From Mesorhizobium sp. M2A.F.Ca.ET.046.03.2.1 (lineage in GTDB: Bacteria > Pseudomonadota > Alphaproteobacteria > Rhizobiales > Rhizobiaceae): a stretch of 64,000 bases of DNA. Below, in pieces: positions 35,781-44,292 of this stretch. The DNA lies in assembly GCF_003952425.1 (NCBI RefSeq), contig NZ_CP034449.1, positions 930,001 through 994,000 on the forward strand, read 5' to 3'. The translations under genes were made by a program, and so were the position numbers. How positions within the stretch are numbered: the first letter of the stretch is position 1; each line of letters starts with the position of its first letter. The notes below the pieces were generated by a model. That model did no database searches, was not told the DNA's origin, and saw nothing but the letters and a program-made list of their open reading frames with translations.

Positions 35781-37154
35781 GTGAGTGAAAGCATGATCCT
35801 GGCAGGCGACCATCTGCTCACCATGGACGCAACCAACAGCGTCATCGCCGACGGCGCCGTGCTGATCGAGGACGGTCGCATCGCCGCGGTCGGCAAGCTG
35901 CGGGAGATCTCGGCCGACAACCCGTCGACGCCGGTGAAAAAAATCGCCGACAGCGTGCTGATGCCGGGCATCGTCAACGCGCATGCGCATTCCGGCTTCC
36001 TGCGCGGCACGGCCGAGCATCTGCCGGTCTGGGACTGGCTGACGCTGCACATCAACCCGATGCACAGGGTGCTGCAGCCGCACGAGGCGGAAGCCGCCTC
36101 GTGGCTGTGCTACGCCGAATCCGTGCTCGGCGGCACGACCGCGGTCGTCGATATGTGGCGCTTCATGGAGGGCAGCGCCAAGGCGGCGGAAGCGATCGGC
36201 AACCGGCTCGTCGCCGTGCCCTATGTCGGCGAGCATCCGGACTACAACTATTTCGACACGCTCGACATGAACGAGGCGATGATCGAGACGTGGCATGGCA
36301 AGGCCGGCGGCCGCGTCAACGTATGGGTCGGTCTCGAGCATCTCTTCTATGCCGACGAGGCTGGGCAGCGCCGCGCCGTGGAGCTGGCGAAGAAGCACGG
36401 CACCGGCTTCCACACCCATTGCAGCGAAGCCCGGATCGAGCTCGCCGAATTCGAGAGACGCTACGGCAAGCGGCCGATGTACGTGCTAGACGATCTCGGC
36501 TTCTTCGAAACGCCGCTCGCCATGATCGCGCATGGCGTATGGCTCGATTCCGCCGAGATCGAATTCATCGCGAAGCGCCGCGTGTCGGTCGCGCACAACC
36601 CCGTCTCCAACATGAAGCTCGCCAGCGGCATCGCGCTGGTCGGCGAGATGCTGGCCGCCGGCGTCGCGGTCGGCATCGGCACGGACGGCGAGAAGGAGAA
36701 CAACAATTTCGACATGTTCGAGGAGATGAAGGTCGCCTCCCTGCTCGGCAAGCTCAAGGACCTCGACGCCGCCGCCATGGACAGCTGGCAGGTGCTGCGC
36801 ATGGCGACGATCACCGGGGCAAAGGCGATCGGGCTCGACGCCGAGATCGGCTCGATCGAGCCCGGCAAACGCGCCGACATCATCGCGGTCCGCGCCGACA
36901 CGCCGCGCATGACGCCCCTCTACGGCGAAGGCCCCTACTTCAACCTGCAGCACAATCTGGTCCATGCCGTGCGCGGCAGCGACGTGGCTATGACGATGAT
37001 CGACGGCCAGATCGTCGTCGAGGATGGCGAGCTCAAGACCGCCGATCTGGGTGAAATCATCGCGGAAGTCCGTAAGGTGGCGCCCGGCCTCTTTGCCCGG
37101 CGAGCGGCCTTCCTCGCCGAGAATGCCGGCGGCATCCGGCAATGGACCGACTGA
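35781..37154 (+). CDS. amidohydrolase, MTA/SAH or purine deaminase-like
   Basis: Zinc amidohydrolase of about 457 residues. Motifs are VNAHAHSGFLRGT near residue 62, FHTHCSEARIE, MIAHGVWLD and GIGTDGEKENNN. It belongs with the 5'-methylthioadenosine/S-adenosylhomocysteine deaminases and related purine aminohydrolases and differs clearly from the enzyme at 21061. GTG 35781 with GGGGAA upstream is my chosen start; ATG 35793 is an alternative, and the TTG at 35736 is unlikely. It ends 13 bases before the second oxygenase catalytic subunit, suggesting sequential action on one substrate. Confidence 0.83.
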   Translation: MSESMILAGDHLLTMDATNSVIADGAVLIEDGRIAAVGKLREISADNPSTPVKKIADSVLMPGIVNAHAHSGFLRGTAEHLPVWDWLTLHINPMHRVLQPHEAEAASWLCYAESVLGGTTAVVDMWRFMEGSAKAAEAIGNRLVAVPYVGEHPDYNYFDTLDMNEAMIETWHGKAGGRVNVWVGLEHLFYADEAGQRRAVELAKKHGTGFHTHCSEARIELAEFERRYGKRPMYVLDDLGFFETPLAMIAHGVWLDSAEIEFIAKRRVSVAHNPVSNMKLASGIALVGEMLAAGVAVGIGTDGEKENNNFDMFEEMKVASLLGKLKDLDAAAMDSWQVLRMATITGAKAIGLDAEIGSIEPGKRADIIAVRADTPRMTPLYGEGPYFNLQHNLVHAVRGSDVAMTMIDGQIVVEDGELKTADLGEIIAEVRKVAPGLFARRAAFLAENAGGIRQWTD

Positions 37155-37167
37155 ACGGAGCGGAGCC

Positions 37168-38031
37168 ATGAAGACGACCGACAGGGCGGCGCTCGACGAA
37201 TGGTACGCGGTGGCGACCGCCGCGGAACTCGGACAAGCTCCGGTCGTGACACGCCTGCTCGGCCAGGACATCGAGCTCTGCCGCGACGAGGCCGGAGTGC
37301 CGGTCATCCGTGAAATCTTGAACGACGGCGGAAGAAGCCGCGCCCTGCCCGCGCAGGAGCGCTACGGCTGCATTTGGACGACGCTCGGCCGGCCCAACAA
37401 GGACATCTTCGACATCGCCGAAAGCCATGAGGCGGACCGCCGCTTCGTGCCCTGCGGCTGGGTCAGGATGCGCGCCTCCGGCCTGCGCGTCGTGGAAAAT
37501 TTCCTCGACATGGCGCATTTCCCCTTCGTGCACACCGACATACTCGGCTCGGAGCCGCACACCGAGGTGCCGCGCTATCTGAGCGAGATCCGCCGCGACG
37601 TGGACGAGGTCTGGGCCACCAACTGCACCTTCTTCCAGCCGCGCATCGCGGCGACGGAAAGCTCCGGCGATTTCGTGCGGCTCACCTACCGCGTGCCAAG
37701 CCCCTTCGTGGTGATGCTCTACCGCGTCTGCCCCAGCGCGCCGGACCGCCTCGATGCCATCGCCCTCTTCATCCAGCCGATCGAGGAGGATCTCTGCCGC
37801 GCGCAGCCTGTCATGTACCTCGTCGACGCGACCTCGACCGACACGGCGCTGCTCAATTTCGAGCAGGTGATCTTCCTGCAGGACCGGATCATCGTCGAGA
37901 ACCAGCGTCCCCTCCTGCTGCCGCTCGAACCGCGCCTGGAGATCCCGACGCGGGCGGACGGCTCTTCGGTCGCCTATCGTCGCTGGCTCAAGGAGAAGGG
38001 CCTGCGGTTCGGAACGACGGGAGCGCACTGA
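37168..38031 (+). CDS. Rieske-type oxygenase catalytic subunit lacking the Rieske domain (copy 2)
   Basis: Paralog of the 20191 protein, 287 residues. The iron motif is D114-x2-H117-x4-H122 (ENFLDMAHFPFVH) and the later Asp candidate is in FLQDRIIVENQRP. As in copy 1, the region before RYGCIWTTLG is too short for a Rieske domain and has no CxH/CxxH pair. Long blocks are near-identical between the copies (for example EIRRDVDEVWATNC), while the N-terminal 90 residues and the segment around residues 155-165 differ. Tandem GGAG sequences precede ATG 37168, and the upstream gene ends 13 bases before it, so the short form is genuine. Confidence 0.85.
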   Translation: MKTTDRAALDEWYAVATAAELGQAPVVTRLLGQDIELCRDEAGVPVIREILNDGGRSRALPAQERYGCIWTTLGRPNKDIFDIAESHEADRRFVPCGWVRMRASGLRVVENFLDMAHFPFVHTDILGSEPHTEVPRYLSEIRRDVDEVWATNCTFFQPRIAATESSGDFVRLTYRVPSPFVVMLYRVCPSAPDRLDAIALFIQPIEEDLCRAQPVMYLVDATSTDTALLNFEQVIFLQDRIIVENQRPLLLPLEPRLEIPTRADGSSVAYRRWLKEKGLRFGTTGAH

Positions 38032-38033
38032 CC

Positions 38034-41000
38034 GTGCAGGTGCTTCGCCCGGCATCGATCGCTGACGCGCTGGCCATGCTTGCCGGCGGCGATGCGAGAC
38101 TGGTCGCCGGCGGAACCGCGCTCCAGCTGGAGTGGGCGAAAGGCCTGCCGAAGCCGCGCAGCCTTGTCGACATCGGCCAGATCGGCGGATTGAAGGGGAT
38201 TACCCTTGCCGGCAACGGGCTCCGGATCGGCGCACTCACGACGCTGGGCGCTTTGGAGCGTGACGCGACCGTGCGCGAAGAGCTGCCATTGCTCGCCGCG
38301 GCACTCCGCGCGACCGCAGGCCCGGCGGTCCGCAATCTGGCGACGGCCGGCGGCAACGTTGCCGGCCGAACCGGCTGCCTGCTCCCTGCCCTGCTCGCGC
38401 TCGACGCCCGTGTCGAAAGCTCCTCCGTGGTGGGACGCCGGACCTTGCCGCTTTCCGAATGGCTGCGTCAGGAGCCCGGTGGCGAGATCATCGAAGCGAT
38501 CACGGTCCCGGTTCCCGATGCACATGTCCGCTGGACGCATCGCAAAATCGGTCTACGCGCCGCCTTCACGCCGAGCGTGATCGGCGCCGCCGGCATGATC
38601 GAGATCGTCGACGGCCGTGTCGCAGCCGCACGCCTGGCCGTCGGCGGAGGCATGGTGACGCCGGCCCGGCTCGGCGGAGCCGAGGCCCTGCTCGTCGGCC
38701 AGCCGTTTCCCGGCGTCGACTGGAACGCATTGCGGGCGGCGATCGAGGGCGAGATCGTCGCGCCGGACGATGCCTTCCGTTCCGCCCGCTATCGCCGCAA
38801 GGTTGCTGCCAACGCACTCGTGCATGGGCTGGGTGGCGGCAAGACTGACGCGCAACCCTCCAGGCCCTCCACTCCGGCTGCCCGCCCCGCCACGCCGCCG
38901 GCCGGCGAAATCCGGCTGACGCGCTCCACCGCCGGAGAACGCTGGCACATACGCCCAGACGGGCCGGCTAAGATCGAGGGCAAGCTGAGATACCTGACCG
39001 ACCATCGCCAGCCGGGCATGCTGGTGGGTCGGATCTTGCGCGCCGCCATTCCCCACGCGAGGATTCTCGCCATTGACACAAGCGCGGCTGATGCCTTGCC
39101 CGGCGTCGCGGCAGTCGTCACGTATCGTGACATCGCCGGAAGCAACGCCTTCGGCATTGTCGTGCAAGACCAGCCGGCGCTCTGCTTCGACAAGGTCCGC
39201 TATGTCGGGGATGCCGTCGCGGCGGTGGCGGCAGTCGATGCCGAGACCGCCGAGCGCGCGCTCGGCCTCATCCAGGTGCGCTATGCGCCGCTGCCCGTCG
39301 TCTCCGATCCGGAGCAGGCGCTTTCACCCGACGCCGAGCCCGTGCACTCGGCGGGCAATTTGCAAACCTCCCTCGGCTTCGAACGCGGCGACATCGCCGA
39401 GGGTTTTGCCCGCGCCGCCCACGTCGTCGAGGCCGTCTACGAAACGCCGCGCCAGATGCACGGTTTCATGGAGACCGAAGGCGGCCATGCCCTCGTAGAT
39501 TCGGATGGAACGCTGAACGTCTGTGCCGGCGGCCAGTACGGCCTGCGCGACCGGCTGCAGCTTTCGCGCGTCCTCGGCCTGCCGGAGGAGAAGATCCGGG
39601 TCGTGACCAGTCCGACGGGAGGCGCGTTCGGCGGCAAGGACGAGCTGACCGTGCAGCCGGCGCTCGCCTTGCTCGCCCTCAGGACCGGTCGGCCGGTGCG
39701 CCTGCAACTCGACCGCGCCGAATCCGTCCTTGCCGGCGCCAAGCGCAACGCGATGAATATCCGCATGCGCACGGCCTGCGATGCGGACGGCTTGCTGCTT
39801 GCCCAATGGGTGGATGTGATCTCCGACGCCGGCGCCTACGCCTCGCTTGGGCCCGCGGTCCTGGAAACTGCGCTCGAACACGCCTGCGGGCCCTATGTGG
39901 TTCGGAATGTTCGCACGTCGGGCAGGCTCGCCTATACCAACAACGGGGTCTGCGGCGCCTTCCGTGGCTTCGGCGCCAACCAGATGGCTTTCGCGGTCGA
40001 ATGCCAGATGGACCGGCTGGCGGCGGAATGCGGACTCGATGTCTTGGAAATCCGCCGCAGGAATATGCGCAAGCCTGGCACGCGGGGTTATCTCGGCCAG
40101 GTGGTCGCGCCGTCCGAGCGCCTCGAGGAAATGCTCAAGGCCGCCGCGGCCGACCCGATCTGGCAAAAGCCTCGCGGCCCGTCCGATGATGGTTCCGAGA
40201 TCGTCGGCACCGGCATGGCGATGAGCTACCAGGGCAACGGGCTGGGCACGCTGCCGCCCGACCCCGCAGGCGGCGCGTTGCGGCTCGCTGCCGACGGCGC
40301 GATCGAGGCGCTCTACGGCTTGGACGAGATGGGCCAAGGCCTGCTGACCTCGATCAGGTCTGCTGTCGCCGCCGCGCTGGGCTGCGGCCGCGACGACATC
40401 AGGCCGGTGACCGGCGATACGGGCCGGACCCTGGAATCCGGCTCGACCACGGCGTCGCGCGGCGCCTTCGTCGTGTGGAAGGTCGCGGCGGAGACGGCTC
40501 CGGTGCTGGCCGAGCGCATCCTCGCTCGCGCGGCCGAACGCCTCGGCCGGAAGCCTGCAACCGTGGCGATCGCACCGGGCGGCATCGTCGAGCGCCATTC
40601 GAACAGCGGCGAGCTGCTGCTGAGCTTCGCCGCGCTGGCGGAAGGGCTCGATCCCGAAAAACTGCCGTTCGCGGCAACGAGTTTCGAGTTTCCCAAGTCT
40701 GACTATTTCGAGGGCAATGCCCGAATGATCTTCGCCTTCGGCGTGGCCCTGGCGCGAGTGGCCGTCAGCCGCATCACTGGGCAGGTGCGTGTGCTCGATC
40801 TCAGCCAGCATACCGCCGCCGGGCCAATCCTCGATCTCGCCGCCTATCTCGGCCAGATCGAAGGCGGCGGGCTGCAGGGCGTCGGCTTCACGCTGACCGA
40901 GCACGCCGCCATGCAGGACGGCCGCTACGTCACCGCCAACCTGGACACCTACATGATGCCCAGCATCGCCGACGCGCCCGAATCCGTCGCAACCTGCGCG

Positions 41001-41174
41001 CTCGAGGACCTCGACCCCGGCGACCCGTTCGGGCCGCGCGGCGCCGGCGAGCTCGGCATCGGCGCGGTCACGCCGGCGATCGCCAATGCGGTTGCCGACG
41101 CGACCGGCGTCTGGCCGCACGCCGCGCCCTTCGATGCCGAAAGGCTGCTCGACGCGCTGGGAGCGGCGGCATGA
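38034..41174 (+). CDS. xanthine dehydrogenase family FAD-molybdopterin fusion subunit
   Basis: Fusion protein of 1046 residues. Residues 1-265 form a CoxM/XdhA-type FAD domain (LVAGGTALQLEW, ATAGGNVAG). A proline-rich linker near residues 275-295 leads to a molybdopterin domain with VGRILRAAIPHARI, GGAFGGKDEL near 525, AFRGFGANQMAFAVE near 645 and the active-site Glu in RGAGELGIG near 1005. Usual bacterial xanthine dehydrogenases join 2Fe-2S with FAD and keep molybdopterin separate, so this domain order is unusual. GTG start, two bases after the previous stop. Expected role is hydroxylation of hypoxanthine, xanthine or another N-heterocycle. Confidence 0.88.
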   Translation: MQVLRPASIADALAMLAGGDARLVAGGTALQLEWAKGLPKPRSLVDIGQIGGLKGITLAGNGLRIGALTTLGALERDATVREELPLLAAALRATAGPAVRNLATAGGNVAGRTGCLLPALLALDARVESSSVVGRRTLPLSEWLRQEPGGEIIEAITVPVPDAHVRWTHRKIGLRAAFTPSVIGAAGMIEIVDGRVAAARLAVGGGMVTPARLGGAEALLVGQPFPGVDWNALRAAIEGEIVAPDDAFRSARYRRKVAANALVHGLGGGKTDAQPSRPSTPAARPATPPAGEIRLTRSTAGERWHIRPDGPAKIEGKLRYLTDHRQPGMLVGRILRAAIPHARILAIDTSAADALPGVAAVVTYRDIAGSNAFGIVVQDQPALCFDKVRYVGDAVAAVAAVDAETAERALGLIQVRYAPLPVVSDPEQALSPDAEPVHSAGNLQTSLGFERGDIAEGFARAAHVVEAVYETPRQMHGFMETEGGHALVDSDGTLNVCAGGQYGLRDRLQLSRVLGLPEEKIRVVTSPTGGAFGGKDELTVQPALALLALRTGRPVRLQLDRAESVLAGAKRNAMNIRMRTACDADGLLLAQWVDVISDAGAYASLGPAVLETALEHACGPYVVRNVRTSGRLAYTNNGVCGAFRGFGANQMAFAVECQMDRLAAECGLDVLEIRRRNMRKPGTRGYLGQVVAPSERLEEMLKAAAADPIWQKPRGPSDDGSEIVGTGMAMSYQGNGLGTLPPDPAGGALRLAADGAIEALYGLDEMGQGLLTSIRSAVAAALGCGRDDIRPVTGDTGRTLESGSTTASRGAFVVWKVAAETAPVLAERILARAAERLGRKPATVAIAPGGIVERHSNSGELLLSFAALAEGLDPEKLPFAATSFEFPKSDYFEGNARMIFAFGVALARVAVSRITGQVRVLDLSQHTAAGPILDLAAYLGQIEGGGLQGVGFTLTEHAAMQDGRYVTANLDTYMMPSIADAPESVATCALEDLDPGDPFGPRGAGELGIGAVTPAIANAVADATGVWPHAAPFDAERLLDALGAAA

Positions 41175-41674
41175 TCGAGACGATTGCGGTCGCCTTTCGC
41201 CTCAATGGCGCGGACACGGCGATGCAGGTTCCGCCGGACATGCGCCTCATCGACATGCTGCGCGAGCGGCTGGGCCTGACGGCCAACAAGAAGGCGTGCG
41301 GCATCGGCCGCTGCGGCGCCTGCGCCGTGCTGATGGACGGGCGGCCGGTGAATTCCTGCCTGCTGATGGCATGGCAGATCGTCGGCGCGGACATCCTCAC
41401 GCCCGAAGGTCTCGACGCCCTGCCCGAGGCGGCCATCGTCCGCAGCGCGCTTGCCGAGGAGAATGCCTTCCAGTGCGGCTATTGCGCGCCGGGCTTCACG
41501 ATCGTGCTCACGGCGCTGCTGCGTGAGCACCTCGACGCCGACGAGCCCGCCATCCGCGCGGCGCTCGAGGGCAACATCTGCCGCTGCACCGGCTATCACT
41601 CCATCATCCGTGGAGCGCTCGCCGCCGCCAGGGCAATGGCGGACCGCAGCGCTCCGCAACCGACACACGGCTGA
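41171..41674 (+). CDS. xanthine dehydrogenase family 2Fe-2S subunit
   Basis: Iron-sulfur subunit of 167 residues with both clusters: a plant-type site at C43, C48, C51 and C63 (CGIGRCGAC) and the family-specific site at C102, C105, C137 and C139 (QCGYCAPG, NICRCTGY). Its ATG overlaps the stop of the fusion subunit, so the two chains form one enzyme. It passes electrons from the molybdopterin to the FAD domain of the partner. Confidence 0.92.
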   Translation: MIETIAVAFRLNGADTAMQVPPDMRLIDMLRERLGLTANKKACGIGRCGACAVLMDGRPVNSCLLMAWQIVGADILTPEGLDALPEAAIVRSALAEENAFQCGYCAPGFTIVLTALLREHLDADEPAIRAALEGNICRCTGYHSIIRGALAAARAMADRSAPQPTHG

Positions 41675-41691
41675 AAAACGGAACCCGGGCC

Positions 41692-43197
41692 TTGACCATC
41701 GCCATCCGCAACAGCGATCCCAGGCACGAAGGCGTGAAGGCCTTTCTCGCGCGACAACGCCTGCAGCACCTGATCGGCGGCCGATGGTACGACGCTTCCG
41801 ATGGCGCGACCATGCCGGCCACCGATCCCGCCAGCGGACGCCTTCTCGCCAAGCTTGCGCAAGGCACCGCGGAGGATGCCGACCGGGCCGTAGGGGCGGC
41901 TCGCTGCGCGTTCGAGAGCGATGCCTGGCGCGGCATGACGCCCTCCGCGCGCGGCAAGCTCTTGTGGCGGATCGGCGAGGCGATCGACCGCCAAGCGGAC
42001 GAGCTTGCTGAGCTCGAGACCCTCGACCAGGGCAAATCGCTGAAGACCGCGCGCTTCGGCGAAATACCGGCAGCCGCCGAGCAGTTCCGCTACTTCGCCG
42101 GCTGCGCCACCAAGATCCTGGGCACGACCATTCCCACCTCCATCTCGCACCAGCCGGTGGGAAAGAATATCTTCGCCTATACGACGCGCGAGCCGATCGG
42201 CGTGGTGGCGGCCATCACGCCGTGGAACTCGCCGCTGTTGATGGCGGCGATGAAGCTCGCGCCCGCACTGGCTGCCGGCTGCACCGTGGTGTTGAAGCCG
42301 GCGGAGGAGACCTCGCTCACGGCGCTGAGGCTAGGCGAGCTCCTGATCGAGGCCGGCCTGCCGGCCGGCGTCGTGAATATCGTCACCGGCCCGGGCGAGA
42401 CGGTCGGCGCCGCGCTTGCCGCGCATCCGGGTGTCGACAAGGTCGCCTTCACCGGCTCAACCGAGGTCGGCAAGCTGATCGTCGTTGCCGCTAGCGGCAA
42501 TCTGAAGAAGCTCACGCTCGAGCTCGGCGGCAAGTCGCCGGCCATCGTCATGCCCGATGCCGATATGGAGCTCGCGATCCCCGGCATCGCGCGCGGCATC
42601 TTCGCCAATGCCGGCCAGGTCTGCGTCGCCGGCTCGCGCGTCTACGCCCATCGCTCGATCTGCGACCGCCTGATAGAGGGGCTGACGGCGGAAGCGAAGA
42701 AGCTGAGGCTCGGTCACGGGCTCGACCCCGATACCGATCTCGGGCCGCTGGTCAACGCGGTCCAGGCCGAACGCGTCGCGGCTTATGTCGCGGAAGGCGA
42801 GCAAGCCGGCGCCGACATCGTTGTCGGCGGAAAGCGAACGGGCACCTTCTTCGAGCCTACCGTGGTCACAAGCGTCAGGCCGCGGATGCGCATGATGCGC
42901 GAGGAGATTTTCGGACCCGTCGTCGCCGTGACGCCGTTCGACGATCCCGACGAAGCAATCGCCTTTGCGAACGACTCGCCTTATGGCCTCGCCGCCAGCC
43001 TATGGACGCGCGATCTCTCCACCGCGCATCGTCTGTCTGCGCGCATCCGTTCCGGCACCGTATGGATCAACTGCCATTCCTACTTCTCGCCGGAGCTGCC
43101 CAAGGGTGGTCACAAGCAGTCCGGTTGGGGCTACGAGAACGGCGCGCCCGGCCTGGAGAACTATCTCGAGACGAAGACGGTGTGCGCCCTGGTCTGA
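41692..43197 (+). CDS. aldehyde dehydrogenase
   Basis: NAD(P)-dependent aldehyde dehydrogenase of about 501 residues. The cofactor motif FTGSTEVGK, catalytic Glu in LELGGKSP and nucleophile Cys in NAGQVCVAGSR are all present, and the C-terminal SGTVWINCHSYFSPELPKGG is typical of the betaine-aldehyde/benzaldehyde-type clade. The start is a TTG at 41692 (MTIAIRNSD) with a moderate upstream ribosome site; no ATG is close. Last gene of the plus-strand purine operon. It would oxidise an aldehyde from dealkylation, from the GMC enzyme or from the ThDP decarboxylase. Confidence 0.9.
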   Translation: MTIAIRNSDPRHEGVKAFLARQRLQHLIGGRWYDASDGATMPATDPASGRLLAKLAQGTAEDADRAVGAARCAFESDAWRGMTPSARGKLLWRIGEAIDRQADELAELETLDQGKSLKTARFGEIPAAAEQFRYFAGCATKILGTTIPTSISHQPVGKNIFAYTTREPIGVVAAITPWNSPLLMAAMKLAPALAAGCTVVLKPAEETSLTALRLGELLIEAGLPAGVVNIVTGPGETVGAALAAHPGVDKVAFTGSTEVGKLIVVAASGNLKKLTLELGGKSPAIVMPDADMELAIPGIARGIFANAGQVCVAGSRVYAHRSICDRLIEGLTAEAKKLRLGHGLDPDTDLGPLVNAVQAERVAAYVAEGEQAGADIVVGGKRTGTFFEPTVVTSVRPRMRMMREEIFGPVVAVTPFDDPDEAIAFANDSPYGLAASLWTRDLSTAHRLSARIRSGTVWINCHSYFSPELPKGGHKQSGWGYENGAPGLENYLETKTVCALV

Positions 43198-43293
43198 CGC
43201 GGTGCTTTTGTGCTGATGCACCGGTTCAGACTCCCAACCGGGAAAGACGTGGTCCTCGGCACCGGGAACGTTGAGCCATTTCAGGGCCGCACA

Positions 43294-44154
43294 TCATGCG
43301 GTCGCGTTCACGAGATGGTCCGATACCGTCGAGATGAACGCGCGAAGACGCTGAAGACGCCGTAGGTCCCGGTGGTATCCCATCCAAATGTCTCGCGCTG
43401 GCGGCGACGTCGGCAGTTCCAGCCTGCGGATACCCGGGATCTGATTGCCGACCACGCGGGGCAGGACGGCGATGCCGACGCCTTGCCTGCACATACGCCC
43501 CTGGACGTTGCGGTTGTTCGACCGCAGGACCGGTCTCGCGTTGGGGAAACTCTCGATGAGCCACGCGATGTCAGGGAAATGGCCCGTGGATGTGTCATGG
43601 GTGATCAGCCGGAAACCGGTCCCATCGCCATATTTGGGATCAGGCGCCTCCTCGGCAATGTAGACGCCGTATTCGAGCCTGAAGAGCCGCCGCTGAACGA
43701 CATCGGCAGTGTCGAACGGAACGATGCGAAAAGCGACGTCGGCCTCCCGCTGGGCGAGGTTGAACAGGCGTGTGCCGGTCAGGATTTCGACGTCTACATT
43801 GGGATAGGCCCTGGAGAAATCCGCCAGGATAGGAGGCAGGACATAGGCCCCGAACCAGTCCGCTGACGAAATGCGCAGACTGCCTTTGAGATTCTGCTCC
43901 TGCCCCGCAAGCCGGCGCTCCATGGCCAGCGCGCCTTCTTCCATCTGCTCCGCCAGCGCGATGATCCCGTGGCCCTCGTCGGTCAGAACAAGACCGTCCG
44001 CAGTCCGCTGGAAAAGCGTGTGACCGATCGCCTGCTCAAGTGCACGAAGGCGCCTGCCGACGGTCGGATGGCTTGTCTGAAGAGAACGCGCGGCGCCGCC
44101 TAGCGTGCCGGATCGCGCAATAGCAAGAAAGATTCTGACGTCACTCCATTCCAT
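43294..44154 (-). CDS. LysR family regulator
   Basis: LysR-type regulator of 286 residues. The helix-turn-helix near residues 15-40 includes SGTLGGAARSLQTSHPTVGR. The effector domain follows, with the AYVLPPILADFSRAYPNVDV segment typical of the family. ATG 44154 (MEWSDVRIF) is preferred to the GTG at 44166 since LysR proteins begin just before this residue. It is divergent from the exported hydrolase at 44293 across 138 bases and probably regulates it. Convergent with the aldehyde dehydrogenase gene. Confidence 0.88.
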   Translation of the reverse strand: MEWSDVRIFLAIARSGTLGGAARSLQTSHPTVGRRLRALEQAIGHTLFQRTADGLVLTDEGHGIIALAEQMEEGALAMERRLAGQEQNLKGSLRISSADWFGAYVLPPILADFSRAYPNVDVEILTGTRLFNLAQREADVAFRIVPFDTADVVQRRLFRLEYGVYIAEEAPDPKYGDGTGFRLITHDTSTGHFPDIAWLIESFPNARPVLRSNNRNVQGRMCRQGVGIAVLPRVVGNQIPGIRRLELPTSPPARDIWMGYHRDLRRLQRLRAFISTVSDHLVNATA

Positions 44155-44292
44155 GAGACCGCCCACACAAAACTGAACGCCGAGAATACATTTATGTCAG
44201 TTAAAGAACAAATCTAAGCACCTAGATTCCCACCATCGGTCGGTCGGACCGTCTCTCGTGTATCACCCCATGTCATTCGGAAGGATCGGCAA

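Noticed and set aside
34305..36419. 704-codon open frame on the minus strand across the GMC and amidohydrolase genes
   Set aside because: Antisense shadow of two genes with intact motifs; no ribosome site or recognisable fold.
39324..41120. 598-codon minus-strand frame within the xanthine dehydrogenase gene
   Set aside because: Mirrors the codon pattern of the sense gene and has no protein-like features.
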